In this document: positions 10,750-21,641 of the stretch, piece by piece
Layout of the letters: every line of letters begins with the position of its first letter
Numbering within the stretch: the stretch's first letter is position 1
Assembly (NCBI RefSeq): GCF_030272615.1
Contig: NC_081410.1
Span: forward strand, 253,131,533 to 253,195,532
Length of the DNA: 64,000 nucleotides
Source: Cryptomeria japonica
Taxonomy: Eukaryota; Streptophyta; Pinopsida; Cupressales; Cupressaceae
Direction of reading: 5' to 3'
Made by a program: the position numbers and the translations under genes
The notes under the pieces: generated by a model
The model's input: the letters and a program-made list of their open reading frames with translations, nothing else
What the model was told of the DNA's origin: nothing
Database searches by the model: none

Positions 10750-11901
10750 TCCTTTCTGATTTTTTCATGCTTAGATCTAAAAAAATTGATTACATTTCCA
10801 TGTTTGATCTTTTGCAAAATTTTAGAGGTGACTGCATAAAAACCCTAAATTTTCTTTTTGGTAATTGAACTTGCGAAATGTCTAAATGTTAATGCTTGTT
10901 TTAGATCTGCCTTTCTATTACAAATTTTCAATTCATATTTGTGCTTTAATTCTGAAAATTAAGTGGTTAAATGTCAAAACCCTAATTTTTGAAACCCTCT
11001 TAATTCAACCTTTGTCTGACAATTTGACCAATCAAAACATATCCAAATCAGCTGTAACTTTGGATTCCGCAATAAAATCACAATATCTTTCATCCCTAAA
11101 AATTTGGAAAAAAGTTGCGAGGACCGTGTTGCACTCCGAGCGCCATCGTCCCCGACATTTTTTCCAAAATTTCGGGAGCGAGATCTTGCTGTATTTTCCT
11201 GCTAAAATCCAGAATTTTGGCTGATTTTGTCAATTATAACACTTTCAAAATTACAGTCAAAGTTGGTCTTGCGATTGCTTGGTCTAAGGCTTCTAATCAT
11301 TCAAAAGTCATTGAAATTAAAATTTTGTGTCAAAATTGCGTTTTTATTATCATAAATCTGAAAATTGTGTTTGCAGTCATTCGAAATTTCAGTGCTTTAT
11401 TCAAATTCTTGCATTTTGTGACTTTTGAAATTAAGTGCTTAATTACAACAACTTCGATTTCCGCTTTCAAAATTGAATTTTGCGTGAAATTGAGTCAATT
11501 TTTGAATTTCAAAATTTGCATTGCTTTTGACATTCCCTCTAAAATCATAAAATTCAAAATTTCAGTTTCCCTCTCTTTTTCAAAATTCAAATTTTGCATT
11601 TTTCGACAATCTTGATAGGGTTCAATTTTGAATTTGCAACTTTAATTTGGCCTATCTACAGATCGTAAAATCACTCAATTTTTTCAGATTAGCTCTAAAA
11701 TCATCATACCTTTCATCCCTGCAAATTTCGAAAAAAGTTGCAGGGACCGTGTTGCACTCCGGGCGCCACGGTCCCGGACATTTTTTCTGAAATTTCGGGA
11801 GACTGTTGTGATTGCATTTAATAGCTTAAATCCAGAAAATTGGTTGATCTTACTGAAAATTGCTACCTCTAAATTCAAAATTTTCTCTCCTTCTCTAGTG
11901 C
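10750..11901 (+). other. Element D untranslated leader
   Basis: About 1.15 kb with no convincing ORF. A segment of roughly 90 bp occurs twice (about 11090-11178 and 11710-11801). Each starts with CTTTCATCCCT, holds the GGACCGTG hairpin motif and ends with AAATTTCGGGAG. Such a long structured leader could hold packaging or translation signals; this is an inference. Confidence 0.6.
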
Positions 11902-12765
11902 ATGAGTTTTACAACAATAAGCCCTACTTACACTATTCCCGTTAGACGAAGCCGTAGAATTAAGTCTTTCCGAGGTTTAACTACTGAGGAGATGGAACCT
12001 AATTTGAATAGCCTTTTTAACGAGGACATGGGTAATTCCTCTAATCCTCCTAATGATGAAGAAGCTCTCCATGAGGTTTCTGTAGAACAACTTTCAAAAT
12101 TGGATAACCAATTTGACGATTTTCGACAATGGGTGTCTCAAGAATACCCTGATAGTCAAGCTCTTCCTTTAATTGAGGGTCTAAAACGTATGCTTCAAAG
12201 TGATAAGAATGGAATTGATATTTTGCGTGGTATTGCACACATTGTGGATTCAAATGTGATGCCTATGAAGAGTTGTGCCGAAACCTTAGGTTATACACAA
12301 CCTCCTACTCAAGACAATCATTCTATTCCTTTGACGACTTCTATTGCTAGCATACCTACTTTTACATCAAACATAATGGCTACTTCTACACAAGACATTC
12401 CTCCTGTGATCACCAGTCATGGGGGCAATCCCTCTTCTTCAATTAACCCTATTCCTTCATTCAATCCGATTTCTTCATTCGTCCCTTCAATGAGTGTGCC
12501 TATTATATCATCACAAATGAACATGACGCAAGGGGGCAATTCATTTAATCATTCTATTCCTCCTTGTAGTGTTCCCCCTGTCCAATCATCTCCTATGACT
12601 AATTATCATAGGGTCCCACCACCTTACTCTCTACCTTCTTTCAATAACATAACACCTCCATCTCAATCTAACACATCTAATATGAATTCTTCGACTGAAG
12701 CGACCATTAACAATCTAGCACAAACTGTCTCTTCTTTACAGCAACAAATTGCCTCTATGAATTAA
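11902..12765 (+). CDS. Element D ORF1: N-terminal gag-like protein
   Basis: 287 codons from ATG at 11902 to TAA at 12763-12765. The N-terminus is basic (RRSRRIKSFRG). A helical segment follows (residues 55-110, SVEQLSKLDNQFDDFRQWV), then a Ser/Pro/Asn-rich linker with repeated IPSFNPI-like text, and finally a short coiled-coil-like end (INNLAQTVSSLQQQIASMN). The next ORF continues in the same phase after the single TAA. ORF1 and ORF2 may therefore be one Gag polyprotein with a mutated CAA codon, or a natural stop bypassed at low rate. Gag N-terminal extensions of this kind are usual in Tat-type elements. Confidence 0.65.
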   Translation: MSFTTISPTYTIPVRRSRRIKSFRGLTTEEMEPNLNSLFNEDMGNSSNPPNDEEALHEVSVEQLSKLDNQFDDFRQWVSQEYPDSQALPLIEGLKRMLQSDKNGIDILRGIAHIVDSNVMPMKSCAETLGYTQPPTQDNHSIPLTTSIASIPTFTSNIMATSTQDIPPVITSHGGNPSSSINPIPSFNPISSFVPSMSVPIISSQMNMTQGGNSFNHSIPPCSVPPVQSSPMTNYHRVPPPYSLPSFNNITPPSQSNTSNMNSSTEATINNLAQTVSSLQQQIASMN

Positions 12766-15327
12766 TCTAAGTTTAGTGTGCCCACATTTGATGTTGCGAG
12801 CCCACTTTCTCTTGACATTGTTCGAGCTATCCCTCCTAAACATGTTGAAATCCCGCATTTGGAACTTTATAATGGTAAAGGAGATCCTCTAACACATGTT
12901 AAGACTTTTCAAACAATTTGTACTGATTTTGCTTATGACCAAAGGTTGCTTGCAAAACTATTTACTAGAACATTAAGAGACAAAGCCCTACAATGGCATT
13001 GCTCGTTGCCTTCCTATTCTATTTCTTCTTTCGAACAACTTGCAAATGCTTTCATTCAACAATTTCAAAACAATATAAGTCCTAAAGTTACTTTGATTGA
13101 TTTAATGCATTGTAAACAAGGTGTTAAAGAAAAAGTGACTGATTTCATTGGTAGATATAAGCATTTGTATGCTCAAATTTCTTTTCCAGTGCCTGACAAT
13201 GATATTCAAAGAATCTTTATTTCTAATTTACAAAAAGATATTCGAGACAAACTTCTATTTTCTGAGTTTACTTCTTTCCAACAGTTGTGCGGCACTCTTC
13301 ACAATTATCAACTGACTGTGAGTCAAATGGAACAATCACATCCTATGGCTCCGAGTGATAAGGGTGATAGTAGTCAACAACCATTTGGGAAGTTTAAACC
13401 GAACAGAGATTCCATCAAATTCAATGAAAACATCATCAACAACAATGTGAATGCAGCATCAGGTGTGCCTCCTATTTCTAAATTTTTCAAGAAAGAAAGA
13501 AAGTATACTCCTTTGAATGAATCATTGCATAGTATTATGAATAAGTTATTGGAACAAAATGTGCTTACTCTTCCTCCTATAAGACAAATTGATCCTGCAA
13601 AGATTACTTCACCTTATTTTGATAACAAAGCCTTTTGTCAATTTCATCGTCAGCTTGGGCATGATACTGAAAAATGTTTTTCTTTAAAGGGTAAAATTCA
13701 AGATTTGATTGATAATAATACTATCTCTGTTTCTGGAGTGAATGATAAAGGCAACACATCTGTAGCTCCTCCTAATCAAAATCTTCAGATTTTCACTGAT
13801 CCATTGCCTTCTCATACCTCTAATGCAATTGAGGCTAATGATTCCTCTCTCTCATCTGATGGTTTTGTGTCTATGACTCCGAATGTGATTAACTTTGTAG
13901 AGCAGCAAGAAATCCCTGAAGAACCTTCCATCACATTTGATTCTAGCGAAACCATTAGGGCACCTGATGGTCCTTTATACATAGTTGCAAAAGTTAAGAA
14001 TACACCTTGCCGTGGAGTGCTTATTGATCCTTCGTGCATGGTTAACGTTATTACTGAAGAATTTCTTTTTACTTTGCAATTGAATCAAGTGATCTATGAC
14101 AAAACAGATGTGATTGTGAAATTATTTGATGCATTTTCTTCTCCTGCAATTGGTTCTATTACATTGCCTATTGAGGTCCATAACAAATCTCTTGATGTGA
14201 ACTTTGCTATTATTCCATCTTCCGAACAATTTCGTGTGAAGCTTGGCTATCCTTGGCTATCTTCCATGAAAGCTATTGCTTCTCCTATTCACAAGTGTTT
14301 GAAATTTCCCCACAATGGTGAAGTTGTTACTGTCAATCATAGTCTCTTTAAACCAGCTGAAAGAACCTCTAGTGTTCCTCTTGATTACTTTTGGCCTAAA
14401 CAATTCCAATCTCTTCCTCCGCGAAGTGATCATCTTTTCAAATCTTATCAAAAGTGGAAAACAGATATGATCCTATCTCTAAGTGAACCTAGAACACCTA
14501 AACTTGACATTCCTATCATTCTTGAGAAGGAAGTTCTTCCTTTGAAAGATAAAACTAATGTCTTTCCTCAAAAAGATTCCCAACCCATCCCTATGGATGT
14601 GACTATGTCTATACCTAATAAACTTCCTAAGAGTAGACCTATACCTCCTCGTCATGATGGACTTGGTCTTCTCCCTAAACCAAATATTCCTCCTTTATAT
14701 GGAGCAGTTCCTCCTCCTTCTTTTTATAGAGAGAAGAGACCTTCTTCTTCTCCTATTATCCAGCCTAAGAGACCACAACCTAAACACCCAAGTGCTAAGG
14801 ATGAGAACATTCCTCCTCCTCAGTCTTCGCAACTTCCTACTAAGACTAGACGAAATCATTTTGCATGTGAACGCCGACGAAAGCGTCCTCTTAGAGCTCA
14901 GGCAGCTGTTTCTCAAACTTTGCAATCTCCAAAAACACCTTCAACAAGCATTATTCCATTTTCTCCTCAGCCGGACATTGAGCCTAAATCTCCTAAACAT
15001 AAGATGCATGATGGTCTTGATCCTGTGCGAGTTAAAGATCCTATTTTTATAAATCTTGATGATGATATAGATGAAAATGTTACTCCTCTTGCTTCTGATA
15101 GTGAATATGAACTTGTTGATGTTGATAACCATTTATCTAACGAATTTTCTAAAGCACTTATCCTAGCTCCTAGACAAGAACAATGTGGCTCGGAACATGA
15201 ACATAGCCCTTGTTTGGATCTTGTGATAGCTCCATCTGCTGTGTTGGATGTTCCTCCTCTAGCGTGTTCCCTGCCTTCCCGAAACATTGATCAGCAAGAT
15301 CGGGGGGTAGATGACGTGCTAGACTAG
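12766..15327 (+). CDS. Element D ORF2: Gag capsid plus protease-like polyprotein
   Basis: An 849-residue frame. The first in-frame start is GTG at 12778, and the frame is open from the TAA of ORF1. Residues about 22-195 are a Ty3/gypsy capsid (retrotransposon gag) domain: GKGDPLTHVKTF, then RTLRDKALQWHCSLP, then LMHCKQGVKEKVTDFIGRY. At residues 287-300 is a zinc-finger-like CQFHRQLGHDTEKC. Around residue 417 is a retropepsin-like segment, LIDPSCMVNVI. The active-site Asp is kept, but the usual D-T/S-G is replaced by DPS, so catalysis is doubtful. A long Pro/Lys-rich tail follows and the ORF ends without RT. The frame is uninterrupted, in contrast to every other ORF in the window. Confidence 0.85.
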   Translation, partial: SKFSVPTFDVASPLSLDIVRAIPPKHVEIPHLELYNGKGDPLTHVKTFQTICTDFAYDQRLLAKLFTRTLRDKALQWHCSLPSYSISSFEQLANAFIQQFQNNISPKVTLIDLMHCKQGVKEKVTDFIGRYKHLYAQISFPVPDNDIQRIFISNLQKDIRDKLLFSEFTSFQQLCGTLHNYQLTVSQMEQSHPMAPSDKGDSSQQPFGKFKPNRDSIKFNENIINNNVNAASGVPPISKFFKKERKYTPLNESLHSIMNKLLEQNVLTLPPIRQIDPAKITSPYFDNKAFCQFHRQLGHDTEKCFSLKGKIQDLIDNNTISVSGVNDKGNTSVAPPNQNLQIFTDPLPSHTSNAIEANDSSLSSDGFVSMTPNVINFVEQQEIPEEPSITFDSSETIRAPDGPLYIVAKVKNTPCRGVLIDPSCMVNVITEEFLFTLQLNQVIYDKTDVIVKLFDAFSSPAIGSITLPIEVHNKSLDVNFAIIPSSEQFRVKLGYPWLSSMKAIASPIHKCLKFPHNGEVVTVNHSLFKPAERTSSVPLDYFWPKQFQSLPPRSDHLFKSYQKWKTDMILSLSEPRTPKLDIPIILEKEVLPLKDKTNVFPQKDSQPIPMDVTMSIPNKLPKSRPIPPRHDGLGLLPKPNIPPLYGAVPPPSFYREKRPSSSPIIQPKRPQPKHPSAKDENIPPPQSSQLPTKTRRNHFACERRRKRPLRAQAAVSQTLQSPKTPSTSIIPFSPQPDIEPKSPKHKMHDGLDPVRVKDPIFINLDDDIDENVTPLASDSEYELVDVDNHLSNEFSKALILAPRQEQCGSEHEHSPCLDLVIAPSAVLDVPPLACSLPSRNIDQQDRGVDDVLD

Positions 15328-16051
15328 TTACATTAGCATAGTAGACTCTCTCCCCCTCTCTTTTGTTACTTCTTCTATATGTTATTCTCATTCTTCTATT
15401 TGTTTTCCTTGGTGTTGTCTACTTGAGGACGATGCAAAGCATTGAGATCTCTCGATCTCTCTCATGTTGACTCAAAAGACACATGTGTTCCCTTCTTCTA
15501 GGTGACATTCCTTGATTGGGGAATGAAGAACAATTATGCATACATACATATGATATATATACATGAATTATCATACAGCATACTGACCCCGAGGAAAGCG
15601 AAGTCACCTCGTGCTTTGTGTTTTGTGTCTATTATCCTTGGGTTTATCTCACACTTGGGGGCTAAATCCTTGCGATAACGTGCTCCTTTCTCATTTCTTA
15701 TATGTATCACTACATTAAAACAATCACTCCCGGTGAGGTGTGTGCGATCGCTTTAACGTAGGGGGGCATACATCCCGTTCATATCTTTTCAAGATACTTG
15801 AAAATTTCTTGGTAAATTTAACCTTGCCTTGAAAATTTTTGATATCTTTCTTGCATGACTCATAGTGAGGGAACCTTACTACTGACAGTCATGGTTCTCC
15901 CTCGTGATCTTCCCTTTTACTTTGTCAATCGAAGTCGTAAGATCCTTAGTCCACTGGGGGCTTGGTGTATCTTGCCTCCTTGACGTGGTGAAAGTCTTTC
16001 AATGATTGTTCCTTGTACTTTACCGGAAGTATGAGCATACATACTCCCGCT
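15328..16051 (+). other. Element D 3' untranslated region
   Basis: About 720 bp without coding features. It is the place where RT, RNase H and integrase would be expected in a complete element, and none is visible in any frame. Confidence 0.75.
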
Positions 16052-16066
16052 AAAGTGGGGGCTAAA
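16052..16066 (+). other. Element D polypurine tract
   Basis: AAAGTGGGGGCTAAA directly precedes the 3' LTR start TGTAGCG. It is the expected second-strand priming site. Confidence 0.8.
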
Positions 16067-17275
16067 TGTAGCGTCCTAAAATTGCGACACTTGCAATTTC
16101 GACTGCATTTCGGTCTTCACGAACGCAACATGCAACCTGAATGGAGACCCTGAAACTTGCTCACGACACTGAAAACTGCATTTTTCAAGCACCCTGGCCT
16201 GAACCTCCTTGCACCCTGCTGTCCCGGGAGGTGGGACCAGAGCGCCCAGCGCCCTGGTCCCTAGGTCCTATTTTGGGCCCGGTCTCCTAAGGGGCTCGGG
16301 TCTTTTTGTTTGCAATTTGGAAATTAACTTTCCCTGGTCGGCCTAAGGTCGGGAAAATCAGTCTATCAGCCCTAAATGACAAGTATATAAACTACATTTT
16401 TCTCTCTCATTTGGGATATGAAGAGGATATGTGTACAAGGCGTGGAAATTATACTCAAGCATTCAAGCATTCAAGCATTCCTTCAAGCAATTGATCATCT
16501 CAAGTCTCCCTTCAAGGCTAAGTGTTGCATTCAAGACAAGGGTTCAACCATTGAAGAGGAGATCACATACTACATGCTACAACATACAACATACAACATA
16601 CAACATCTAAACCTTCGCACATAAGGATACAAACATCCTTAGAACAAGGTATTAGTACTTGTTTTACAGTCATTTACATTTACAGCTCTTGCTCATTTCT
16701 TGGTTAATTCCAAAACCGGGGTTTGACCTAAAGACAAACCCCCAATCCCTAACCCCCCAATCGTCTTCGCTTTTCTATGTGTAGGTTGCAGGTACGCGGC
16801 TAAAATTGAAGATCTGGAATCCTTGTGCAGAGATGAACAGATCCCCCTTCGTTTCGCGGATTTTTTGGAGGACCGTGGCGCCGGGCGCCATCGTCCCGAC
16901 AACTTTTGCTCAAATTTGTAGGACAGCGCCGTATCGACATTTTACTGCTAATTCCAGGTCCGCAGCTTCATCCTATAACCCGAACTCAGTTTATAAGTGA
17001 ATCTTTATGACTTTCTATGCATGCTTAGTTTAATTCTTCTATCAACATTCTTTACAAAAGAGGGTAGCCTTGCTTTCCTAACCCTTGAAATTCATTTAGC
17101 ATCCAATCTTGCATTGCATGGGATTGGATCTTATGAGTTTCAACCCCTCTTTTGAATGTAAAGTCTCTCCCCTAAGTGAAAAAACCATCGAATCCTAGCG
17201 AACCTCCCTTCTCTCTCCTCGGAGTCAGAAGAGGGGAGAACAACTAGGGTTCGATCGCGATTTTTCCGCTTTACA
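16067..17275 (+). repeat. Element D 3' LTR
   Basis: 1,209 bp. It matches 9513-10726 except for about 18 single-base differences, mostly C/T or G/A and often at CpG, and a 5-bp gap near 16120. Confidence 0.95.
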
Positions 17276-17280
17276 GGTTG

Positions 17281-18037
17281 TATCTGGAATTTGAACCTGT
17301 TTGGCAAGAATTTGGTTTGATGTCATGTTTTGATTTCAAACTTGGTTCAATTGTTCTGACATATTTGAAACTTGGGTTGGTGTGTGCTGCAACCTTTGTT
17401 TTTGAATGTTTGGTTGTTGTTGTTGACATTGATATTCCACCATTGGTTGAACCATTTGTTGACATTGTATAGTTGGTTGGACATATTGTTGAAATTGGAC
17501 CATTGGTTGTATTGGTTGCATATGTTGGACAATTGGTTGAACCATTGGTTGTATTGGTTGAAAATCTGATTGATAGTAAACACCTTCTTGTTCTTGTTGT
17601 GAAGGCACATAATGTTGTTGGCTCTTTTCTTGAAATTGTTTCATCATCTCTATTTGTGAGAGGAGAGCTGGTATGTTTGATCGTTCAAGAAGAGATCTTA
17701 CATCAATTGGCTCAATCTTTGGATTTCGACTTGGAAGTTTTCGAAACATTTTGGACATTTGTGATCTATTCTTCTCAATGTTTTTCACTCTTTGTTCCAA
17801 TATCTCCTCTTCTTGAGCTAGTTTCTCCTCTAGTTTTTGTATTTGGAGACTTGTTTCATCATAAAAAGTTTGATCAATGTTGCTTTGTTGTTGGGTTGGA
17901 TAGAATTGTGATTGCATTGTCGGTTGATATGTCAAACTTTGTTGCATCATTGGTGCTTGGAACCTTGTTTCAATAGACATGTCACTATGCAAATGCAATA
18001 TTTTTGGAATTTTCCAAGGATAATGTATGATATGCAA
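17281..18037 (-). pseudogene. Element C ORF, upstream part (Gln-rich, coiled coil, unknown)
   Basis: Minus-strand frame from about 18037. A helical coiled-coil region (residues about 65-105, IQKLEEKLAQEEEILEQRVK) is followed by a tract rich in Gln, Pro and Met with repeats of QPMVQ and QPIQ. It has one TGA (17336-17338). Reading past it gives NQNMTSNQILAKQVQIPDTT up to the D insertion, and the frame then continues at 9507 with MSKPRKKGG. No known retrotransposon enzyme motif is seen. A structural, Gag-like or accessory role is possible, but nothing more can be said. Confidence 0.6.
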
Positions 18038-20184
18038 CTAAATGCAACCTAAATAAATGAGAATGAAATCTATGGCAAAAATGCAACCTATGTTTTTGGT
18101 TGATTTTCAAGATTTTGACAAACTTTTTGGAATGCAGATCTAAAAGAGACTCTTAGGAAATTGAAATGATGTCTAGACCTCAAAGGACAAAAGGACCAAG
18201 TGACAAAAGGACAAATGACAAAGTCTCCCCTATATGCTTGGATACTAAGCTAGGTTTGACCAAATGACATGGATGACAAAAGGACAAAAGGTTTGATAAG
18301 GTCTAGACTTCCTAACAATGACTTAGGGTTTATCAAAGATTTGGATTACTCAAGTATGACAAAAACTAGTTTTGAGACTATATGCAAAGGGACAATTACT
18401 ATGCAAATGACCTTAATATGATATGATAATGACCTAAGCTTAATGAAGAGACCTAGAGTATGCAAATATGAATGTATGACAATGTTATGACTTTAATGCA
18501 AGAGGACACATGCAAATGGATGACCCTTATTGAAAAGAATATGACTTAGGTGAAACCTACCTTGGTACTTGACAATGAACTTTGCAAAATGCAACCTAGG
18601 ATGAACTTAAATGTAAGTGACGTGAATGTTGAGACAAGATTTTGAACAATGTTTGATAACCATGTTTGAAAGTGTTTTGAAGTTTGTTGGATGAAATACT
18701 CTTATGTTTAACCTTGTTTTGAATAAATTTGTCTTGTTTTTGAAATGAGGTGCAATTCAACTTTTGACAAGTAAAGAAGACAAGATATTTTAACATTGAC
18801 TCAAGACAATCATGCTCATTCCCACATTTCTTATGGTAGGCAAGGACATTAGGTACTTGAGAGGTAGATTTGTTATGGGATTCAAGGAGAATACATAGAT
18901 GCTTGACCCCACGGGCTCCCCTCCACGGCACTCACTTCTCAGGGCAGCCAAGCATCAGTCCCCATGGAAATCTCCCCATGGCGAACCTAGTATCTCTTCC
19001 AAGTATCCAAACTTGTCCTTCTCAAGCAACTAGAAGGGTTTTTGGCCTCTAAAACAAGGTGTGTAGTAAGGATTTCTGTTAAGTGTTACTCCTTGATATC
19101 ACGCAAGCGTGATTGAGACATTAAGCCCATCAAGATACCAAACAAATGTAGTCGCGCAAGCACGATTTAGACCAAGAAGTCCTACTTAGATGTTGATATG
19201 AGAAAGAGTTCAAGGGTCATCACTTCCCAAGTAACTACAATTCCCACGTAACCCTTCCATCAAAGCTTTTGCCCATCAGGTATTTGTTTATAGTGAGTTA
19301 GAATGCCAAGGTATTCTAGCCGTACTCACTTTGGGTCATTCCCTTCTCACGATTGTCACTTGCTTGCAAAATCAAATGGTCGGGAAGGCATGCCCTCTAA
19401 AGGTGACACACAATCAAAACAATGAGCATGGTATCAAAGATCTGGATTTCTGATCACCCTAAGAAGGATGAGAGTATACTCTCCTACTCCAATGTCACAC
19501 TCAACAATCAAAGCAGAAACATGTTCATTCCATGCTATTTAAAAATCACTAGGTGCCTAAAACATTAATGACAAACACCAAGTTTAGTTGTTTCTCCAAG
19601 GCAACCTGCAAAAACCCAAGTTAGAAGTTTGAGGTGTTTATTCTTTGACTAGCGAACCTGCAAACAATTCATTAGTAGTTTGTGAAATAATTCTTTGTCA
19701 AGCGTTTCGCCACAAAGCTACCAACAATGTTAGAGAATCAAGAGAAATGAATCACCATCAAAATTAATCCATAAAAGTTGTGATTCTTTGTCCTCTTAGA
19801 TTAATCTATGTGAAATTTATCAGATTTACCACCCTAGATTAATCTAGATAAAATTTGTATGAATGCATGATTAATTTGCCAAGCTAAATTAATCTAGATG
19901 AAGGTTGCATGATTTTGTTTTTGAAAATTTTGACCATTTATAGCAGCATAATTAAAAATGTCATAACTTCTTCAATATTTATCCAAATCACAAACCATAA
20001 AATGATCTGGAAAGGTAAAAATGTGATCTAATATACCCAGAAATAGTTTATTTTAATTCTGCACGAAATATTTTACGTGATCAATTGAGTATGACTATTT
20101 TTTTAGAAGAAAAATCTGCAATTTCTCCACAAAAATAAAATCTGCAACTTCACAAAACATTCAAAAAAATATTAGATCCAAGCA
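18038..20184 (-). other. Element C untranslated leader
   Basis: About 2.1 kb between the primer site and the ORF, with no credible coding. It includes repeated GACAAAAGGACAAA-like text (about 18185-18290). A moderately GC-rich stretch at 18895-19030 gives two unsupported overlapping ORFs. Confidence 0.55.
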
Positions 20185-20205
20185 TTTTCACGTCGAGTTC
20201 ACCAA
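20185..20205 (-). other. Element C primer-binding site
   Basis: On minus it reads TTGGTGAACTCGACGTGAAA, four bases after the LTR end. It matches the D site except at one or two positions, so C and D probably use the same tRNA primer. Confidence 0.78.
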
Positions 20206-20209
20206 CTAA

Positions 20210-21395
20210 TGTAGCTAGGAAATTAGAAATCATCAAAGCAAATATCAATAATAGCTCATCTAGCTCAATCACGAAAGCTCATTGCAATGATCTATCCTAA
20301 ACACATTCAAAAAGATTATGCAAACCAGATGTTCCCTTCATGCGGCTCCATTGTTCTTCTTTCCTCTTCAAATAGTTTGGTTGTGGATCTCACCTACAAG
20401 TGCACATACATAATTGAAAGCAAGTAGACAAGATTATTGATCAAGAGTACTGAAAATGTGATTGATTAGAAATTCGATAATCTGATTAGGGATCAAGAAT
20501 CAAGGGATTTTGATTGAAGAAATTCATCCAATTTATAGATAAATTAGAGAAAAAGATCAAATTAGCATGATAGAGATTTGAATGGAAATTCAAATCAAGA
20601 ATAGCAAAATTATGACATGTGTATGACAAATTGCTATGCAAGGATTTATGACAATTTATGACAAATTATGACAAATTGCTATGCAAAGATTTATGACAAG
20701 ATTTTGAAATAGAAATAGACATTTAGGAATTTAGGAGAAATTAGAAAATTAAGTTGGAAATGATGACTTGGAAATTAGGAAATTGATGCAAATTAGGTAA
20801 ATTAATTAATGATTTCTCATTCATTAATTAATTTACAAAAATAGGAGGAATTAATTAGCCAATTAAATAAACATTTAATTGTGACAAGAAGACTTAGGAT
20901 AAATAAATAAATTATTTAACCTAGAGGGAAAATGCCAAACAAGATTAAATGAATAAATCATAAAACCTTGGAAGATGAATTAGAAATACAAGCACGACAA
21001 TTAGGTCTTGATGTAAGATTGATTTGATATCGATTCGATCATGATTTTGGATTGATAAATGATTTGATTGATAAATGCGCCGAGGAACAATGACAAATTG
21101 ATCCAAATTGACATGATTGAGAAGGACGACGATCGATGACAAATCGATCGCAAAATGACAAGATTAACAAGGACAAAGATCGACCAAAATCATGAATGAA
21201 GATTGTTATCGACAAGACCAAATTCGAAAGCGAGACAACTGAAGAATGTAGAAGAAGGACTCGATGCTCGCAAATGATAAAAACCAAGTGCATGACATAG
21301 GAGAAATGTTAATGCGACGCAAAAACCTAAAATGAGGCAATGCGCAAATGTTAAAGTATGATCCCGCAAGCGTTGACCATTTTTAGGTGTCTACA
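20210..21395 (-). repeat. Element C 5' LTR
   Basis: 1,186 bp, starting TGTAGACACC on minus at 21395. It differs from the 3' LTR at about a dozen single bases plus the roughly 26-bp deletion. Confidence 0.93.
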
Positions 21396-21400
21396 GTAGG

Positions 21401-21641
21401 TATTTAATAATTATTCTAATTATTAAATACTCTTTATCTCTTTAGGGTTGCACATATTTAGGGTTTCTAATTCTCCTGTCATAAGGATTGTATTGTAACT
21501 TTATTTTTCATTCCCTCTCTGAATGATAATCTTTCTTTCAGAACCTTTTTTGTGTTCTATCTCCAATCTTCTCTTGTGACAGGTATTCTTGCATACAGAT
21601 GCTCTTGGGATCTCAAAATTTGTATTTTCTCAACTTATTCA
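21401..21641 (+). repeat. Element B 5' LTR, second part
   Basis: The remaining 241 bp of the copia LTR after element C and its duplicated GTAGG. It ends TTATTCA, immediately followed by the primer site. Confidence 0.92.

Larger units (their letters stand above)
9513..17275 (+). mobile_element. Element D: non-autonomous LTR element with gag and protease only, + strand
   Basis: 7,763 bp. LTRs are 9513-10726 and 16067-17275, both TGTAGCGTCC...GCTTTACA. A primer site at 10729-10749, a long leader, two in-phase ORFs (11902-12765 and 12766-15327), a purine tract (16052-16066) and the TSD GGTTG complete it. There is no RT, RNase H or integrase between the protease-like domain and the purine tract, only about 700 bp of non-coding text. 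By eye the LTRs differ at about 18 substitutions, nearly all transitions, plus one 5-bp gap, so they are about 98% alike. The gag fold is of the Tat type. It would need a partner supplying pol in trans. Confidence 0.92.
4144..21395 (-). mobile_element. Element C: pol-less gypsy-type LTR element, minus strand
   Basis: About 9.5 kb once the nested D is removed. LTRs begin TGTAGACACC on minus (TGTAG...CTACA ends): 5' LTR 20210-21395, 3' LTR 4144-5354. A purine tract (5355-5368) lies next to the 3' LTR and a primer site (20185-20205) next to the 5' LTR, which fixes the orientation. The only sizeable frame is a Gln-, then Pro/Asp-rich ORF without retroviral domains. No gag, RT, RNase H or integrase is seen. 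The LTRs differ at only about a dozen sites by eye, so insertion was fairly recent although the ORF is broken. It looks like a non-autonomous relative of the Tat elements A and E. Confidence 0.88.

Noticed and set aside
14654-15287. ORFs in other frames over the D capsid-protease ORF
   Set aside because: Shadow frames of a long domain-bearing ORF on +.
20945-21293. Minus-strand ORFs repeated at 4835-5252
   Set aside because: Identical frames in the two LTRs of element C, with no coding motif.
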